Below are positions 18,544 through 28,266 of a DNA stretch of 64,000 nt, piece by piece (within the stretch, counting starts at the first letter, position 1; the number at the start of each line of letters is the position of its first letter). The notes under the pieces were generated by a model, which was not told the DNA's origin, did no database searches, and worked only from the letters and a program-made list of their open reading frames with translations. The DNA is from Betaproteobacteria bacterium TMED22 (lineage in GTDB: Bacteria > Pseudomonadota > Gammaproteobacteria > Burkholderiales > Eutrophovitaceae): positions 32,203 through 96,202 of the forward strand of contig NHCB01000013.1 in NCBI GenBank assembly GCA_002167745.1, in the 5' to 3' direction. Both the position numbers and the translations under genes were made by a program.

Positions 18544-21363
18544 TTAATCATTCAGACCCAACGCAGCATTCAAAACAGCACTCTGCCGTTTGGCATGTAA
18601 AGCAGAATAACCGCCAGCAGGAGATGCGGAAGACGCTCTCAAGGCGTACGTCAAATTTTGACCTTTGACCAAATGACGCTCTATGTAATGCTGAATTCTA
18701 TGCCACGCGCCTTGATTACCTGGCTCTTCCTGACACCATACAACCGCTTTCGCACCCTTATATAACTCAATCTGCTCTTTGAAGGCCTCATGCGGAAATG
18801 GGTAAAGCTGCTCTAACCTAACAATCGCTACATGATCTAGTTGGCGCTCTTTACGGAGCGCTACTAGCTCGAAGTATATCTTCCCACTGCAAAAAACAAC
18901 CCTCTTTACTTTTGAACGGGTAACGTGAGTCTCATCTGGAATAAGGACCTTAAACTCACCGTTGATCAAGTCATCTAGTGAGGATATCGATTCTTTATGT
19001 CTCAGAAGACTTTTAGGACTTATAACAATTAAAGGCTTTCGATACGGTCTCAGCATTTGTCTTCTGAGCATATGAAACATCTGACTCGGTGTAGACGGGA
19101 TACATATCTGCATGTTGTAATCCGCACATAACTGCAGATAGCGTTCAATTCGCGCAGACGAGTGCTCAGGACCTTGGCCTTCATAACCGTGGGGTAACAT
19201 CATAACTAGTCCACACATGCGACCCCACTTGACCTCACCCGACGCTATAAATTGGTCAATAACGACTTGAGCTCCGTTAGCAAAATCACCAAATTGTGCC
19301 TCCCAGACAACCAGCTCATGAGGTTCTGTCGTCGCGTAGCCGTATTCAAAACCAAGAACGGCCTCCTCCGATAGAAGCGAGTCAATCACAGTAAAAGTAG
19401 GCTGACTTTTATCGATATGATCGAGCGGAATATAAACGCCTTCGTTAGCACCCCTCCTTCTTTGATCGTGTAATACAGCGTGTCTGTGAAAAAATGTACC
19501 TCGACCGCTGTCCTGACCTGATAAGCGAATGCCGTATCCGGCTTTAAGCAGCGAAGCATAAGCTAAATTTTCTGCCATTCCCCAATCAATCGGAAGCTTT
19601 CCCTCCGACATCAAACGCCGATCGTTGATTACTTTTTCTACTCGAGGATGCAGCACAAAGCCATCTGGCACTGAGGTTAACTTTGAAGAAAGAGCCTTAA
19701 TAGACCTTTGAGTTAAACTCGTCTTCGCTCCATAAGTCCATGGAATATTTTGGTACTCTGACCAATCTACGGTGTAAGGCGGTTTAAAATTAGCCAAGAT
19801 GGTTTTGTTCGTATGATGTCCGCCATCCAAAGCCTCTCTGAACGAATTTATCATTTGTTCTGCTTGTCCGTTATCCACAGAGCCTTCAGCCAGCAAACGG
19901 TCCGCGTATTTTTTCCTGGCGCCCGGATGCTGCTTCACCAGGCTGTACATCCACGGCTGAGTGACCATAGGTTCATCTTGTTCGTTATGTCCTAATTTTC
20001 TGAAGCATACAAGGTCAATTACCACGTCTTTCCCAAATTCCATTCTGTAGTCTAGTGCAATTTCCGTGATGAAAGCGACCGCCTCCGGATCGTCACCGTT
20101 CACATGGAATACAGGCGCATCAATCATCTTTGCTATATCGCTACAGTAAAGTGTTGAACGAACATCTCGAGCATCTGAGGTAGTGAAGCCGATTTGATTA
20201 TTCACAATGATATGTAACGTGCCGCCGGTTCTATACCCCCGAGTCTGTGATAAATTAAATGTTTCCATCACGACACCTTGGCCAGCAAAAGCTGAGTCAC
20301 CGTGAAGCAATACCGGCAGCACTTCCCGGCCGTCAAGATCCTCGCGACGATGTTGGCGAGCCCTTACTGAACCTTCAACCACAGGATTGACTATTTCAAG
20401 ATGCGACGGATTAAAAGCCAGGGAAACATGCATCGGTCCACCTGGAGTCATGAGGTCCGACGAAAAACCTTGGTGATACTTCACGTCACCCGCGGGTAAC
20501 TGTTCTACTGATTTGCCTTCGAATTCCGAAAAAAGATCCTTAGGCATTTTACCTAAGGTATTCACAAGCACATTCAAACGTCCCCTATGCGCCATGCCAA
20601 TAACAGCTTCCTGGATGCCAGACTGTCCAGCCTTCTGCAAGAGATGATCAAGCGATACAATTACGCTTTCGGCGCCTTCTAACGAAAATCTTTTTTGACC
20701 AACATATTTCGTATGCAAATATTTCTCTAGTGTTTCGGCGGCAGTAAGCCTTTCTAACAAGTGCACCTTTGTATCTGTAGGATACTCAGGACGGGATCTC
20801 GGCCCTTCTAGGCGACTCTGTATCCAACGCTTTTGTTTCACATCGCTGATGTACATATACTCCGCGCCAACAGATCCACAATAAGTATCTTCGAGCGCAT
20901 TAATGAGTTCTGACAGTTGCATTTGTTCAAGACCGACAAAAGAACCTGTATTGAATCTCTGATTAAGGTCCTCCCGGCTAAGATCGTAGTGTTTCAAAGT
21001 CAATTCGGGTATATCAGGCTTTTTCACCCGGTCCAACGGATCCACAGAGGCACGCCTAACCCCTAAGAATCGATACGCATTTATAAGCTGGAGAACAGAA
21101 ACCTGTTTGCGCTCATTACTGCGATCACCTTCCTGCCCCCTAGTTGAGAGACTACCGCTACCATTTTTATGACCAACAAAGGATTTAACAACTTGATGAT
21201 GAGATACATCCTTGCTAGCGGCAGTATCTTGTAAATCATCAAAATACTGTTTCCAATCAGCCCCTATTGAATTGGGGTCCTCTAAGTATGAGTCATACAA
21301 CTCTTCGACAAATGCTGCATTAGTGCCAAAGAGGTAGGAGCTACCACCGAATTCTTTCATCAT
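18544..21363 (-). CDS. sucA: 2-oxoglutarate dehydrogenase E1 component
   Basis: The thiamine-diphosphate-dependent decarboxylase of the TCA cycle, 939 residues, full length. Visible hallmarks are the N-terminal SSYLFGTNAAFVEELYDSYL segment, the GMAHRGRLNVLVN loop, FNPSHLEIVNPVVEGS, the ThDP/Mg region GDSAFAGQGVV with NNQIGFTT, and the C-terminal EEPGNQGAW motif. Two adjacent ATG codons could start it. It lies 45 bp after gltA and 41 bp before sucB within a minus-strand array of TCA genes. Confidence 0.98.
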   Translation of the reverse strand: MMKEFGGSSYLFGTNAAFVEELYDSYLEDPNSIGADWKQYFDDLQDTAASKDVSHHQVVKSFVGHKNGSGSLSTRGQEGDRSNERKQVSVLQLINAYRFLGVRRASVDPLDRVKKPDIPELTLKHYDLSREDLNQRFNTGSFVGLEQMQLSELINALEDTYCGSVGAEYMYISDVKQKRWIQSRLEGPRSRPEYPTDTKVHLLERLTAAETLEKYLHTKYVGQKRFSLEGAESVIVSLDHLLQKAGQSGIQEAVIGMAHRGRLNVLVNTLGKMPKDLFSEFEGKSVEQLPAGDVKYHQGFSSDLMTPGGPMHVSLAFNPSHLEIVNPVVEGSVRARQHRREDLDGREVLPVLLHGDSAFAGQGVVMETFNLSQTRGYRTGGTLHIIVNNQIGFTTSDARDVRSTLYCSDIAKMIDAPVFHVNGDDPEAVAFITEIALDYRMEFGKDVVIDLVCFRKLGHNEQDEPMVTQPWMYSLVKQHPGARKKYADRLLAEGSVDNGQAEQMINSFREALDGGHHTNKTILANFKPPYTVDWSEYQNIPWTYGAKTSLTQRSIKALSSKLTSVPDGFVLHPRVEKVINDRRLMSEGKLPIDWGMAENLAYASLLKAGYGIRLSGQDSGRGTFFHRHAVLHDQRRRGANEGVYIPLDHIDKSQPTFTVIDSLLSEEAVLGFEYGYATTEPHELVVWEAQFGDFANGAQVVIDQFIASGEVKWGRMCGLVMMLPHGYEGQGPEHSSARIERYLQLCADYNMQICIPSTPSQMFHMLRRQMLRPYRKPLIVISPKSLLRHKESISSLDDLINGEFKVLIPDETHVTRSKVKRVVFCSGKIYFELVALRKERQLDHVAIVRLEQLYPFPHEAFKEQIELYKGAKAVVWCQEEPGNQGAWHRIQHYIERHLVKGQNLTYALRASSASPAGGYSALHAKRQSAVLNAALGLND

Positions 21364-21408
21364 GGCTTATTCAGTAAAAGTTTTGTTAAAAATTAACACT
21401 CAGTTAGG

Positions 21409-22704
21409 TTACCGTTGATCAATTTGCTTTACGTCACGAACTGCTTCACCGACATACAGTTGCCTTGGTCGGCCAATCTTTTGTTCCGAATCCGAAATCA
21501 TTTCGTTCCATTGTGCAATCCATCCAACGGTGCGCGCCAAGGCAAAGATACACGTAAACATATTTGTAGGAATACCCATTGCTCGTTGAACAATGCCTGA
21601 GTAAAAATCGACATTCGGATAAAGCTTCTTCTCTACAAAATAATCATCTTCGAGTGCAATACGTTCAAGCTCCATTGCGAGCTCAAACAAACGATCATTT
21701 TCGAGTCCGAGCTCCTTTAAAACCTCATGACAAGTTTCACGCATCAATTTAGCCCGAGGGTCATAGTTTTTATAAACTCTGTGACCGAAACCCATCAACC
21801 TAAAGCCTGAATTTTTATCCTTAGCTTTCGTAACATAGTCACTCACTCTGGACACATCGCCAATCTCTTCCAACATATCCAAACATGCTTCATTAGCTCC
21901 TCCGTGCGCAGGGCCCCACAGACAAGCGATTCCAGCTGCAACACAAGCAAATGGGTTCGCCCCAGAGGACCCAGCCAGACGTACCGTTGACGTTGATGCA
22001 TTTTGTTCATGATCAGCATGCAATATGAAGATTCGGTCTAGAGCTCGCGCGAGTGTCGCATTAACTTTGTACTCTTCAGCAGGAACGGAAAATAACATCC
22101 TCATAAAATTGGCTGAGTAACCAAGCTCGTTATCTGGATATACGAATGGTTGGCCTATCGAATATTTGTAGGCCATAGCAGCAAGGGTAGGAATTTTAGC
22201 AATCAACCGAAACGCGGAAATCTCGCGATGGGAGGGATCATCAAGATCCAATGAATCATGATAAAAAGCAGACAGAGCCCCCACTGTACCAACCAAAATT
22301 GCCATCGGATGCGCGTCCCGACGGAATCCTCTGAAAAAATTATTAATTTGGTCATGAACCATAGTGTGGCGCATCACCCTCAAGTCGAACTCTGACTTTT
22401 CATCAGAATTTGGCAATTCACCATTCATCAGCAAGTGGCATACCTCAAGAAAGTCACAGTGCTTCGCCAATTGCTCGATGGGATAGCCTCGATAAAGCAA
22501 TACGCCTTCATCACCATCAATGTATGTTATCGCCGAGCGACAGCTCGCTGTTGACAAGAAACCCGGGTCATAAGTGACTTTCCCTGTTTTACCAAGAAGC
22601 GCTCTGATATCAACAGCATCAGGACCTATAGTCCCTTTATGCATCGGGAGCTCTATTTCTGCCTCACCATTGGGAAGAATAAGATTAGCTGTTTTGTTCG
22701 ACAT
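21409..22704 (-). CDS. gltA: Citrate synthase (hexameric type)
   Basis: A 431-residue type II citrate synthase with the N-terminal beta-domain seen in proteobacterial NADH-sensitive enzymes ([19 protein letters not shown]). Catalytic residues lie in [50 protein letters not shown] and the Asp in NVDFYSG. It condenses oxaloacetate and acetyl-CoA. It follows sdhE by 77 bp, a gap holding an 8-bp hairpin, and precedes sucA. A separate, shorter paralogue (prpC) serves propionyl-CoA. Confidence 0.97.
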   Translation of the reverse strand: MSNKTANLILPNGEAEIELPMHKGTIGPDAVDIRALLGKTGKVTYDPGFLSTASCRSAITYIDGDEGVLLYRGYPIEQLAKHCDFLEVCHLLMNGELPNSDEKSEFDLRVMRHTMVHDQINNFFRGFRRDAHPMAILVGTVGALSAFYHDSLDLDDPSHREISAFRLIAKIPTLAAMAYKYSIGQPFVYPDNELGYSANFMRMLFSVPAEEYKVNATLARALDRIFILHADHEQNASTSTVRLAGSSGANPFACVAAGIACLWGPAHGGANEACLDMLEEIGDVSRVSDYVTKAKDKNSGFRLMGFGHRVYKNYDPRAKLMRETCHEVLKELGLENDRLFELAMELERIALEDDYFVEKKLYPNVDFYSGIVQRAMGIPTNMFTCIFALARTVGWIAQWNEMISDSEQKIGRPRQLYVGEAVRDVKQIDQR

Positions 22705-22728
22705 AAAAACCCCTTTTATTAATTCTTT

Positions 22729-22751
22729 TTTCGGGGCTCGAACCCCCGAAA
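22729..22751. other. Perfect intercistronic hairpin between sdhE and gltA
   Basis: TTTCGGGG and CCCCGAAA form a perfect 8-bp stem around a 7-base loop (GTTCGAG on the minus strand), in the 77-bp gap of an otherwise tight operon. No T-run follows on either strand, so it is not a standard terminator. It may be an mRNA-processing or stability element that sets gltA expression apart from sdh. The loop resembles a tRNA T-arm, but no other tRNA part is present. Confidence 0.5.
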
Positions 22752-22781
22752 CTTAAAGACTCTTAATTTATGCAACATAAG

Positions 22782-23012
22782 TCATTTACGCATTAGCTGA
22801 ACAATCTCTCCAAACGCCTCATCTGTCGTATCTGCCCGACCCATTGCAAGATCCAACAAATCGTTATCTGGTATTCCCAGCAAGCGACCAAAGGTCTCTT
22901 TTTGCTTGCTATCCAATAACGGATATTCCTCGCTGAGAAACCGTTGTAATACAAGATCAAGTTCAAGTAGTCCTCGACGACAACTCCAACGCATTCGATC
23001 CATTTCATTCAT
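22782..23012 (-). CDS. sdhE: FAD assembly factor SdhE
   Basis: A 76-residue protein of the SdhE/YgfY (DUF339) family, which promotes covalent flavinylation of SdhA. The signature RRGLLELDLVLQRF near residues 12-25 contains the RGxxE motif required for function, and FGRLLGIPDNDLLDLAMG is also typical. The start lies 11 bp after the sdhB stop, the usual position. ATGs four and seven codons in would also give short versions. Confidence 0.93.
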   Translation of the reverse strand: MNEMDRMRWSCRRGLLELDLVLQRFLSEEYPLLDSKQKETFGRLLGIPDNDLLDLAMGRADTTDEAFGEIVQLMRK

Positions 23013-23023
23013 TCGACATCAAC

Positions 23024-23719
23024 CTAAACCATCCTCTTGACCAACATATCTTTTATCTTTCCTATTGCTTTAGTTGGATTAAGACCTTTTGGACAAACAT
23101 CGACACAATTCATTATTGAATGACATCGAAACAAACGATAAGGATCTTCCAGATTATCTAATCGCTCGCTCGTTGACTGATCTCTGGTGTCAGCTAGGAA
23201 TCGGTATGCCTGAAGCAATCCGGCTGGCCCAACAAACTTATCTGGGTTCCACCAAAACGATGGACATGATGTCGAGCAACAAGCACATAAAATACACTCG
23301 TATAGCCCATCTAGTTGCTCACGGTCCTTGGGAGACTGCAACCTCTCCGTATCAGGTGCCGGGTCTTCATTGACTAAATAAGGTTTTACCGAATGATATT
23401 GTTTAAAGAACTGTGACATGTCGACTATCAAATCACGAATTACCGGCAACCCAGGAAGAGGACGCAATTCGACAGGCGACTTCAGTTCAGCCAAGGGTGT
23501 AATGCACGCTAAACCATTCTTGCCGTTTATATTCATCGCGTCAGACCCACAGACCCCCTCTCGACAAGACCGACGAAGACTCAAAGAGTCATCCATTTCC
23601 TTAATTCTGGTCAGAGCGTCAAGCAACATTCTATCCGTGGAGCCGAGCTCCAACTCGTACTCCTTGGTATAAGGTTTGGCATCCTTATCTGGGTCGTATC
23701 GGTAAATTCTAAATAACAT
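23024..23719 (-). CDS. sdhB: Succinate dehydrogenase iron-sulfur subunit
   Basis: A 231-residue iron-sulfur protein that passes electrons from SdhA flavin to quinone. The [2Fe-2S] ligands are in [20 protein letters not shown] and the following LAC. The [4Fe-4S] site is [11 protein letters not shown], and the [3Fe-4S] site is [15 protein letters not shown]. The ATG at 23719 is chosen because AAAAGG lies at correct spacing; a GTG three codons earlier overlaps that site. It lies within sdhC-D-A-B-E, 25 bp after sdhA. Confidence 0.97.
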   Translation of the reverse strand: MLFRIYRYDPDKDAKPYTKEYELELGSTDRMLLDALTRIKEMDDSLSLRRSCREGVCGSDAMNINGKNGLACITPLAELKSPVELRPLPGLPVIRDLIVDMSQFFKQYHSVKPYLVNEDPAPDTERLQSPKDREQLDGLYECILCACCSTSCPSFWWNPDKFVGPAGLLQAYRFLADTRDQSTSERLDNLEDPYRLFRCHSIMNCVDVCPKGLNPTKAIGKIKDMLVKRMV

Positions 23720-23744
23720 CTCGTGCACCTTTTAACTAGATAAC

Positions 23745-25511
23745 TTAATACGTTCGGACTTTAGGCTCAATGGTCTCAGCAGTCAGCGGATCCATATGCA
23801 CCGGCTTATAATCGAGACGATTCCCCTCCTTGAACCAAAGTGAATGCTTCAACCAATTCTGATCATCCCTTTCGGCATAATCCGCTCGGTCATGAGCGCC
23901 CCTACTTTCTGTTCGTGCCTCAGCAGATACTAACGAGGCCATAGCAACCTCAATCAAGTTATCCAACTCTAAAGCTTCTATGCGCGCCGTATTAAAGACC
24001 TTACTTTTATCGCTGATTTCAGTGCGCATAACACGCTGTTCAACGTCTTTAATTTCAGCAACTCCATTTTCCAAAAGCTCTGGAAATCGGAATACACCGC
24101 AATTTTTCTGCATTGTCTGCCTCAGTGCTGCGCTAACTTCAGCGACAGATTCACCATTTGTTTGACTATTCAAACGATCAAGCCTCTCCCTGGTGAGTTC
24201 TCCTGCGTCACGCGGTAGATCCTTATGAGATGCATTTTCTTTTAAGAATTTCACGGTGGAATTGCCAGAAGACTTGCCAAACACTAATAAATCGGTCAGC
24301 GAGTTCGTACCAAGCCTATTTGCACCGTGCACCGACGCGCACGCGCATTCACCAGCAGCAAAAAGTCCTGGCACAATCGCCTCTTTATTGTCTCCGGCGG
24401 GCGAGACTACCTCACCTCTATAGTTTGTAGGAATGCCACCCATCATGTAGTGGCAGGTAGGAACGACTGGAATTGGATCTTTTGCAGGGTCTACGTTCGC
24501 AAACTTCTTCGCAATCTCTCTGATTCCAGGTAATTTACTTTCAATTAATTCCTCACCCAAATGATCAAGCTTTAAGAGCACATGATCCGACTCGTCACCA
24601 CAACCTCGTCCGTCCTTAATCTCGGTGGCCATGGCACGAGCCACAACATCTCGAGAAGCTAAGTCCTTAGCATTCGGCGCATAGCGCTCCATAAAACGCT
24701 CACCGTCCTTATTAAGGAGATATCCACCCTCCCCACGAACTCCTTCGGTTATCAATACGCCCGCCCCAGAAACACCCGTGGGATGGAATTGCCAAAATTC
24801 CATATCTTCTAAAGGTATTCCTGCCCTTGAAACAATACCCAACCCGTCACCAGTGTTAATAAACGCATTGGTACTAGATGCGTACACACGGCCCGCTCCC
24901 CCTGTAGCGAATAAAACTGCCTTGGAATGGAAAATAACGACGTCCCCAGTCTCCATTTCCATTGCCGTTACACCAACAGCCTGCCCTGATTCGTCGCGTA
25001 TCAGATCCAACGCCATCCACTCCACAAAAAAGTGTGTATTCGATCGAACATTTCTTTGATATAACGTGTGTAGCATCGCATGGCCAGTCCTATCCGCGGC
25101 ACAACAAGATCGCTGACTCGGCGGACCTGCGCCGAAATTTTGCATATGACCACCGAAAGGACGCTGATAAACCGAACCATTTTCGTTTCGGTCGAAAGGC
25201 ATACCGAAATGTTCAAGTTCGATCACGCTCTTTGGCGCCTCCCGACACATGAACTCAATAGCATCTTGATCACCAAGCCAGTCTGACCCTTTGACAGTGT
25301 CATACATGTGCCAGTGCCAGCTATCATCGCCCATATTTGCGAGTGCCGCACCCACACCGCCTTGAGCGGCGACAGTATGAGAGCGCGTAGGAAACACTTT
25401 CGATAACACAGCGACCTTACATCCTGCCTCTGACAACTGGAGTGCAGCTCTCAACCCAGCTCCACCAGCGCCAACAATCACTGCATCAAATTTTCTAACC
25501 GGATACGACAT
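23745..25511 (-). CDS. sdhA: Succinate dehydrogenase flavoprotein subunit
   Basis: A 588-residue flavoprotein that oxidises succinate to fumarate in complex II on the cytoplasmic face of the membrane. The dinucleotide fold [20 protein letters not shown] and the covalent FAD His (H45 in [11 protein letters not shown]) are present, as are the active-site region [21 protein letters not shown] and the Arg in [11 protein letters not shown]. Its ATG follows the sdhD stop with no gap, indicating translational coupling. Confidence 0.98.
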   Translation of the reverse strand: MSYPVRKFDAVIVGAGGAGLRAALQLSEAGCKVAVLSKVFPTRSHTVAAQGGVGAALANMGDDSWHWHMYDTVKGSDWLGDQDAIEFMCREAPKSVIELEHFGMPFDRNENGSVYQRPFGGHMQNFGAGPPSQRSCCAADRTGHAMLHTLYQRNVRSNTHFFVEWMALDLIRDESGQAVGVTAMEMETGDVVIFHSKAVLFATGGAGRVYASSTNAFINTGDGLGIVSRAGIPLEDMEFWQFHPTGVSGAGVLITEGVRGEGGYLLNKDGERFMERYAPNAKDLASRDVVARAMATEIKDGRGCGDESDHVLLKLDHLGEELIESKLPGIREIAKKFANVDPAKDPIPVVPTCHYMMGGIPTNYRGEVVSPAGDNKEAIVPGLFAAGECACASVHGANRLGTNSLTDLLVFGKSSGNSTVKFLKENASHKDLPRDAGELTRERLDRLNSQTNGESVAEVSAALRQTMQKNCGVFRFPELLENGVAEIKDVEQRVMRTEISDKSKVFNTARIEALELDNLIEVAMASLVSAEARTESRGAHDRADYAERDDQNWLKHSLWFKEGNRLDYKPVHMDPLTAETIEPKVRTY

Positions 25512-25859
25512 TTACACACTCCACAAAATTTGAATCATCCAAACTGCATACACAATCAAGACCAATATGGTTATCACTTGAAGACCAAGACGCAACGCAG
25601 TGCACTTGATGTAATCCATATAAATATCTCTAACTCCGATCCATGCATGCCAGAAAAGGCTTAAAAAAAACAACAAAGTAATAATTCGCATCCATTGCGA
25701 CTGAAAGATATAGCTCCAGGCAAAATAGTCTTGAGGGCACGTAACAAAATACACAACACCAAAAATAACCGTATATGCGGCCATAACGACTGCCGTGACT
25801 CGTTGTACCAACCAGTCTTTGAGTCCGTAATGCGCACCAGTAATATTTCGATTTACCAT
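25512..25859 (-). CDS. sdhD: Succinate dehydrogenase membrane anchor subunit D
   Basis: A 115-residue membrane subunit with three hydrophobic helices (about 18-40, 55-75 and 90-112). The segment FWHAWIGVRDIYMDYIK carries the conserved His and the Arg/Asp quinone-site residues expected of SdhD. Its start overlaps the sdhC end by seven bases, and its stop abuts the sdhA start. Confidence 0.94.
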   Translation of the reverse strand: MVNRNITGAHYGLKDWLVQRVTAVVMAAYTVIFGVVYFVTCPQDYFAWSYIFQSQWMRIITLLFFLSLFWHAWIGVRDIYMDYIKCTALRLGLQVITILVLIVYAVWMIQILWSV

Positions 25860-26230
25860 AAGAACGCCCCCATCACGGCGGTGAGCGAAATGCTTAAAAT
25901 TAATACCAGCGCACTTGATTTTCGAGCAGCTGCGAGCTCCGCTCCAACATGAAGATCAAGCAACAGAAACCGAATGCCCGCTATAAAATGGTGAAAAAAA
26001 GCCCAGATTAGTCCTAGCATCACAAGCTTACCTAACCAACTCGTCAAGATTGCTGCGGCCCGCTCATACCCCTGCGGTGACTCTAAGCTCAAAGCAAATA
26101 CTCCCAGCATGACGCCTATCATCAAAAACATACCGAAGCCGCTGATCCGATGAAGTATCGAAATGAAACCCGGAAGAGGCAAACGAATCTTGGTGAGGTC
26201 TAAATGCTTTGGCCTCGGTTTTGTGCTCAT
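25853..26230 (-). CDS. sdhC: Succinate dehydrogenase cytochrome b556 subunit
   Basis: A 125-residue membrane subunit with three helices. It carries the SdhC signature HRISGFGMF near residues 27-35 and the heme-ligand region FFHHFIAGIRFLLLDLHVG near 77-95. It anchors SdhAB and, with SdhD, binds heme b and ubiquinone. It is the first sdh gene and begins 44 bp after the GntR regulator gene on the same strand, so the regulator and complex II are likely co-transcribed. Confidence 0.95.
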   Translation of the reverse strand: MSTKPRPKHLDLTKIRLPLPGFISILHRISGFGMFLMIGVMLGVFALSLESPQGYERAAAILTSWLGKLVMLGLIWAFFHHFIAGIRFLLLDLHVGAELAAARKSSALVLILSISLTAVMGAFLW

Positions 26231-26274
26231 AGCAACTAAATCCTTATTTCAAAATTAAATAAAACAATAATCCC

Positions 26275-27012
26275 TTAGATAATTTGATTTTGGTAATGAT
26301 GATTCGAGGTATTACAGTAACTTCTTCGTAATTCAACCGGATGATCCCCATACGTATAAGCGACTCTATCAACCCGCAACAAAGGCGACCCGTCTAGTAG
26401 CCCCAACCGATCCACTATCTCTCCCTCTACCAGTACCGCTTTTACTCTCTCTTCAACACGTAGAATTCTTATGCCGAATTCAGCCTCGTACATGCTGTAC
26501 AACATGCAGTTATGATTGAGAATTGTTTTTTCATCCACAATATCAAACGGCTGACCAGGCAACCGAATTTCCTCGTAAATTGTTTCCGCTCCCTCAGGCG
26601 CCAAAATCCTTCTGATTAACCATCCCGTAGACCCTGCGGCCACAGACAAGTTCGCGGCAGATTCTTCGTCCAACTTGATTCTCCAAAAATCAATTAAATC
26701 AGCATCAACATCAACAAGAGATCCAGTGTCAGGGGCCAACCTAAGAAATGGAAATTTGGTAGGTTCATTCAGATGGGACGCAACAAAGGTTCCTTTACCC
26801 TGATGGCGCACCACCAGCTTTTGCGAGGCGAGTTCAGAAATTGCCTTTCTGACGGTACCCTGACTTACTTTATAACGCTGAGCTAGCTCAATTTCACTCG
26901 GTATGGGCTGCCCCGGAGCCCACTCTCCCGTAACTAACGCATCCGTTATTAATCGCTTTATTTGGCGATATAGAGGGACATAGCCGTTATTGGTTTCGGT
27001 TAAGAGCTCCAT
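26275..27012 (-). CDS. GntR-family regulator, HutC/UTRA type
   Basis: A 245-residue transcription factor. The N-terminal winged helix (about residues 10-78) reads PLYRQIKRLITDALVTGEW, IPSEIELAQRYKVSQGTVRKAI and the wing HQGKGTFVAS. The remainder is a UTRA ligand-binding domain. It lies between the divergent mdh array and the sdh operon, like the GntR gene in equivalent Burkholderiales clusters, and a perfect palindrome in the divergent region is its likely operator. The effector cannot be read from sequence; a TCA or methylcitrate-cycle intermediate would fit the context. Confidence 0.9.
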   Translation of the reverse strand: MELLTETNNGYVPLYRQIKRLITDALVTGEWAPGQPIPSEIELAQRYKVSQGTVRKAISELASQKLVVRHQGKGTFVASHLNEPTKFPFLRLAPDTGSLVDVDADLIDFWRIKLDEESAANLSVAAGSTGWLIRRILAPEGAETIYEEIRLPGQPFDIVDEKTILNHNCMLYSMYEAEFGIRILRVEERVKAVLVEGEIVDRLGLLDGSPLLRVDRVAYTYGDHPVELRRSYCNTSNHHYQNQII

Positions 27013-27065
27013 GATGATCTTATTCTATTCGCAATCGAAAGATTTATCTACAAGAATCGGAATTA

Positions 27066-27086
27066 GTCTTATGTCTTATATAAGAC
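27066..27086. promoter_or_regulatory. Likely GntR operator: perfect palindrome plus an extra half-site
   Basis: GTCTTATATAAGAC (27073-27086) is a perfect 14-bp palindrome, and another GTCTTAT half-site abuts it at 27066-27072. It lies between the GntR gene and mdh, ending three bases before the mdh -35 element. HutC-type GntR proteins bind GT-rich/AC-rich inverted repeats with a central TA, which this matches. Confidence 0.7.
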
Positions 27087-27089
27087 CCA

Positions 27090-27119
27090 TTGACTCGAAC
27101 TAAGTAAAAACGCTAGAAT
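27090..27119 (+). promoter_or_regulatory. Sigma-70 promoter of the mdh-prp array
   Basis: TTGACT (27090-27095) and TAGAAT (27114-27119), each five of six to consensus, are separated by 18 bp. Transcription would begin near 27126, giving a leader of about 150 bases before mdh. The GntR palindrome is immediately upstream. Confidence 0.65.
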
Positions 27120-27274
27120 ACAGCCTCACAATTATTGCATGCAACTCTAATCACCATACTCTCTAATCTCTAAGCCTGGAATGTATGGCCTGCATGTGTG
27201 ACGCCGATTAGCAAAGTCTGGGAGTGCTACCATGAGACTTCAAATTCTATGGAAAAGAGGGGAATTACAACAAA

Positions 27275-28255
27275 ATGAAAAAGCCCGTAAGAGTTGCCGT
27301 TACCGGCGCAGCAGGTCAAATTGGCTACAGCCTATTATTTAGAATCGCTTCAGGTGAAATGCTGGGGAAAGACCAACCCGTTATTCTCCAGCTATTGGAA
27401 ATCACGCCAGCGCTTAATGCCCTTAAAGGTGTCGTTATGGAGCTCGAGGACTGCGCATTTCCTCTGTTAACAGGCTTGATCCAATCTGACGACCCTAAAA
27501 TAGCATTCAAAGATGCTGATATTGCTCTACTGGTTGGCGCTCGTCCACGCTCTAAAGGAATGGAAAGGAAAGATCTCATTGAAGCTAACGGGGCAATATT
27601 TACAGTGCAAGGCCAAGCGCTTAACGAAGTTGCCAGTAGAGCTGTCAAGGTTCTTGTCGTTGGTAATCCCGCAAATACGAACGCTTACATAGCCATGAAA
27701 AGTGCACCTGACCTCCCAAGCCGAAATTTCACAGCCATGTTAAGACTGGACCACAATCGTGCCCTTTCACAACTATCTTCCAAAACCAAAACGAGCGTTG
27801 ACACCATCAAAAAATTAGTCGTTTGGGGTAATCATTCACCCACGATGTATCCAGACTACCGATTCGCGAGCATTGATGGGAAATCTGCACCAGAGGTCAT
27901 CAATGACCAAGATTGGTATCAGAATACATTTATATCTACGGTCGGAAAAAGAGGCGCTGCAATTATAGAGGCGAGAGGGCTCTCTTCAGCTGCTTCCGCG
28001 GCTTCGGCTGCAATCGACCACATGAGAAACTGGATCCTCGGCTCGAGTGGAGAATGGACAACGATGGGAGTCCCCTCTGATGGCTCTTACGGTATCCCAA
28101 AAGGTATTATTTACGGATTTCCGACGATCTGCGCAAATGGTGACTATCAAATCATTAAAAATTTAGAGATAGATGAATTTAGCCGGTCAAAAATGGATAG
28201 CACGCTCCAAGAGCTTGAGGAAGAGCGCAGTGCGGTCAGCCACTTACTCGGTTGA
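27275..28255 (+). CDS. mdh: Malate dehydrogenase (NAD)
   Basis: A 326-residue malate dehydrogenase of the cytosolic/beta-proteobacterial type. The NAD fold is [21 protein letters not shown], the active-site loop reads [15 protein letters not shown] with the substrate Arg residues, and [13 protein letters not shown] includes the catalytic His. AGAGGGG about a dozen bases upstream serves as ribosome site. It is the first gene of the plus-strand array and overlaps or abuts the next gene. It supplies oxaloacetate to GltA and PrpC. Confidence 0.97.
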   Translation: MKKPVRVAVTGAAGQIGYSLLFRIASGEMLGKDQPVILQLLEITPALNALKGVVMELEDCAFPLLTGLIQSDDPKIAFKDADIALLVGARPRSKGMERKDLIEANGAIFTVQGQALNEVASRAVKVLVVGNPANTNAYIAMKSAPDLPSRNFTAMLRLDHNRALSQLSSKTKTSVDTIKKLVVWGNHSPTMYPDYRFASIDGKSAPEVINDQDWYQNTFISTVGKRGAAIIEARGLSSAASAASAAIDHMRNWILGSSGEWTTMGVPSDGSYGIPKGIIYGFPTICANGDYQIIKNLEIDEFSRSKMDSTLQELEEERSAVSHLLG

Positions 28256-28266
28256 ATCGAACGACA

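Noticed and set aside
22729..22751. tRNA gene or tRNA fragment
   Set aside because: The T-arm-like loop is isolated; no acceptor, D or anticodon arm flanks it and the arm pairing does not fit a T-stem register.
24230..25286. Several open frames antisense to sdhA
   Set aside because: They lie opposite a well-conserved gene, lack family features and vary in frame; typical shadow frames.
27232..27342. Upstream ORF in the mdh leader
   Set aside because: It has a fair ribosome site but overlaps mdh out of frame, is Arg-rich and shows no feature suggesting real coding.
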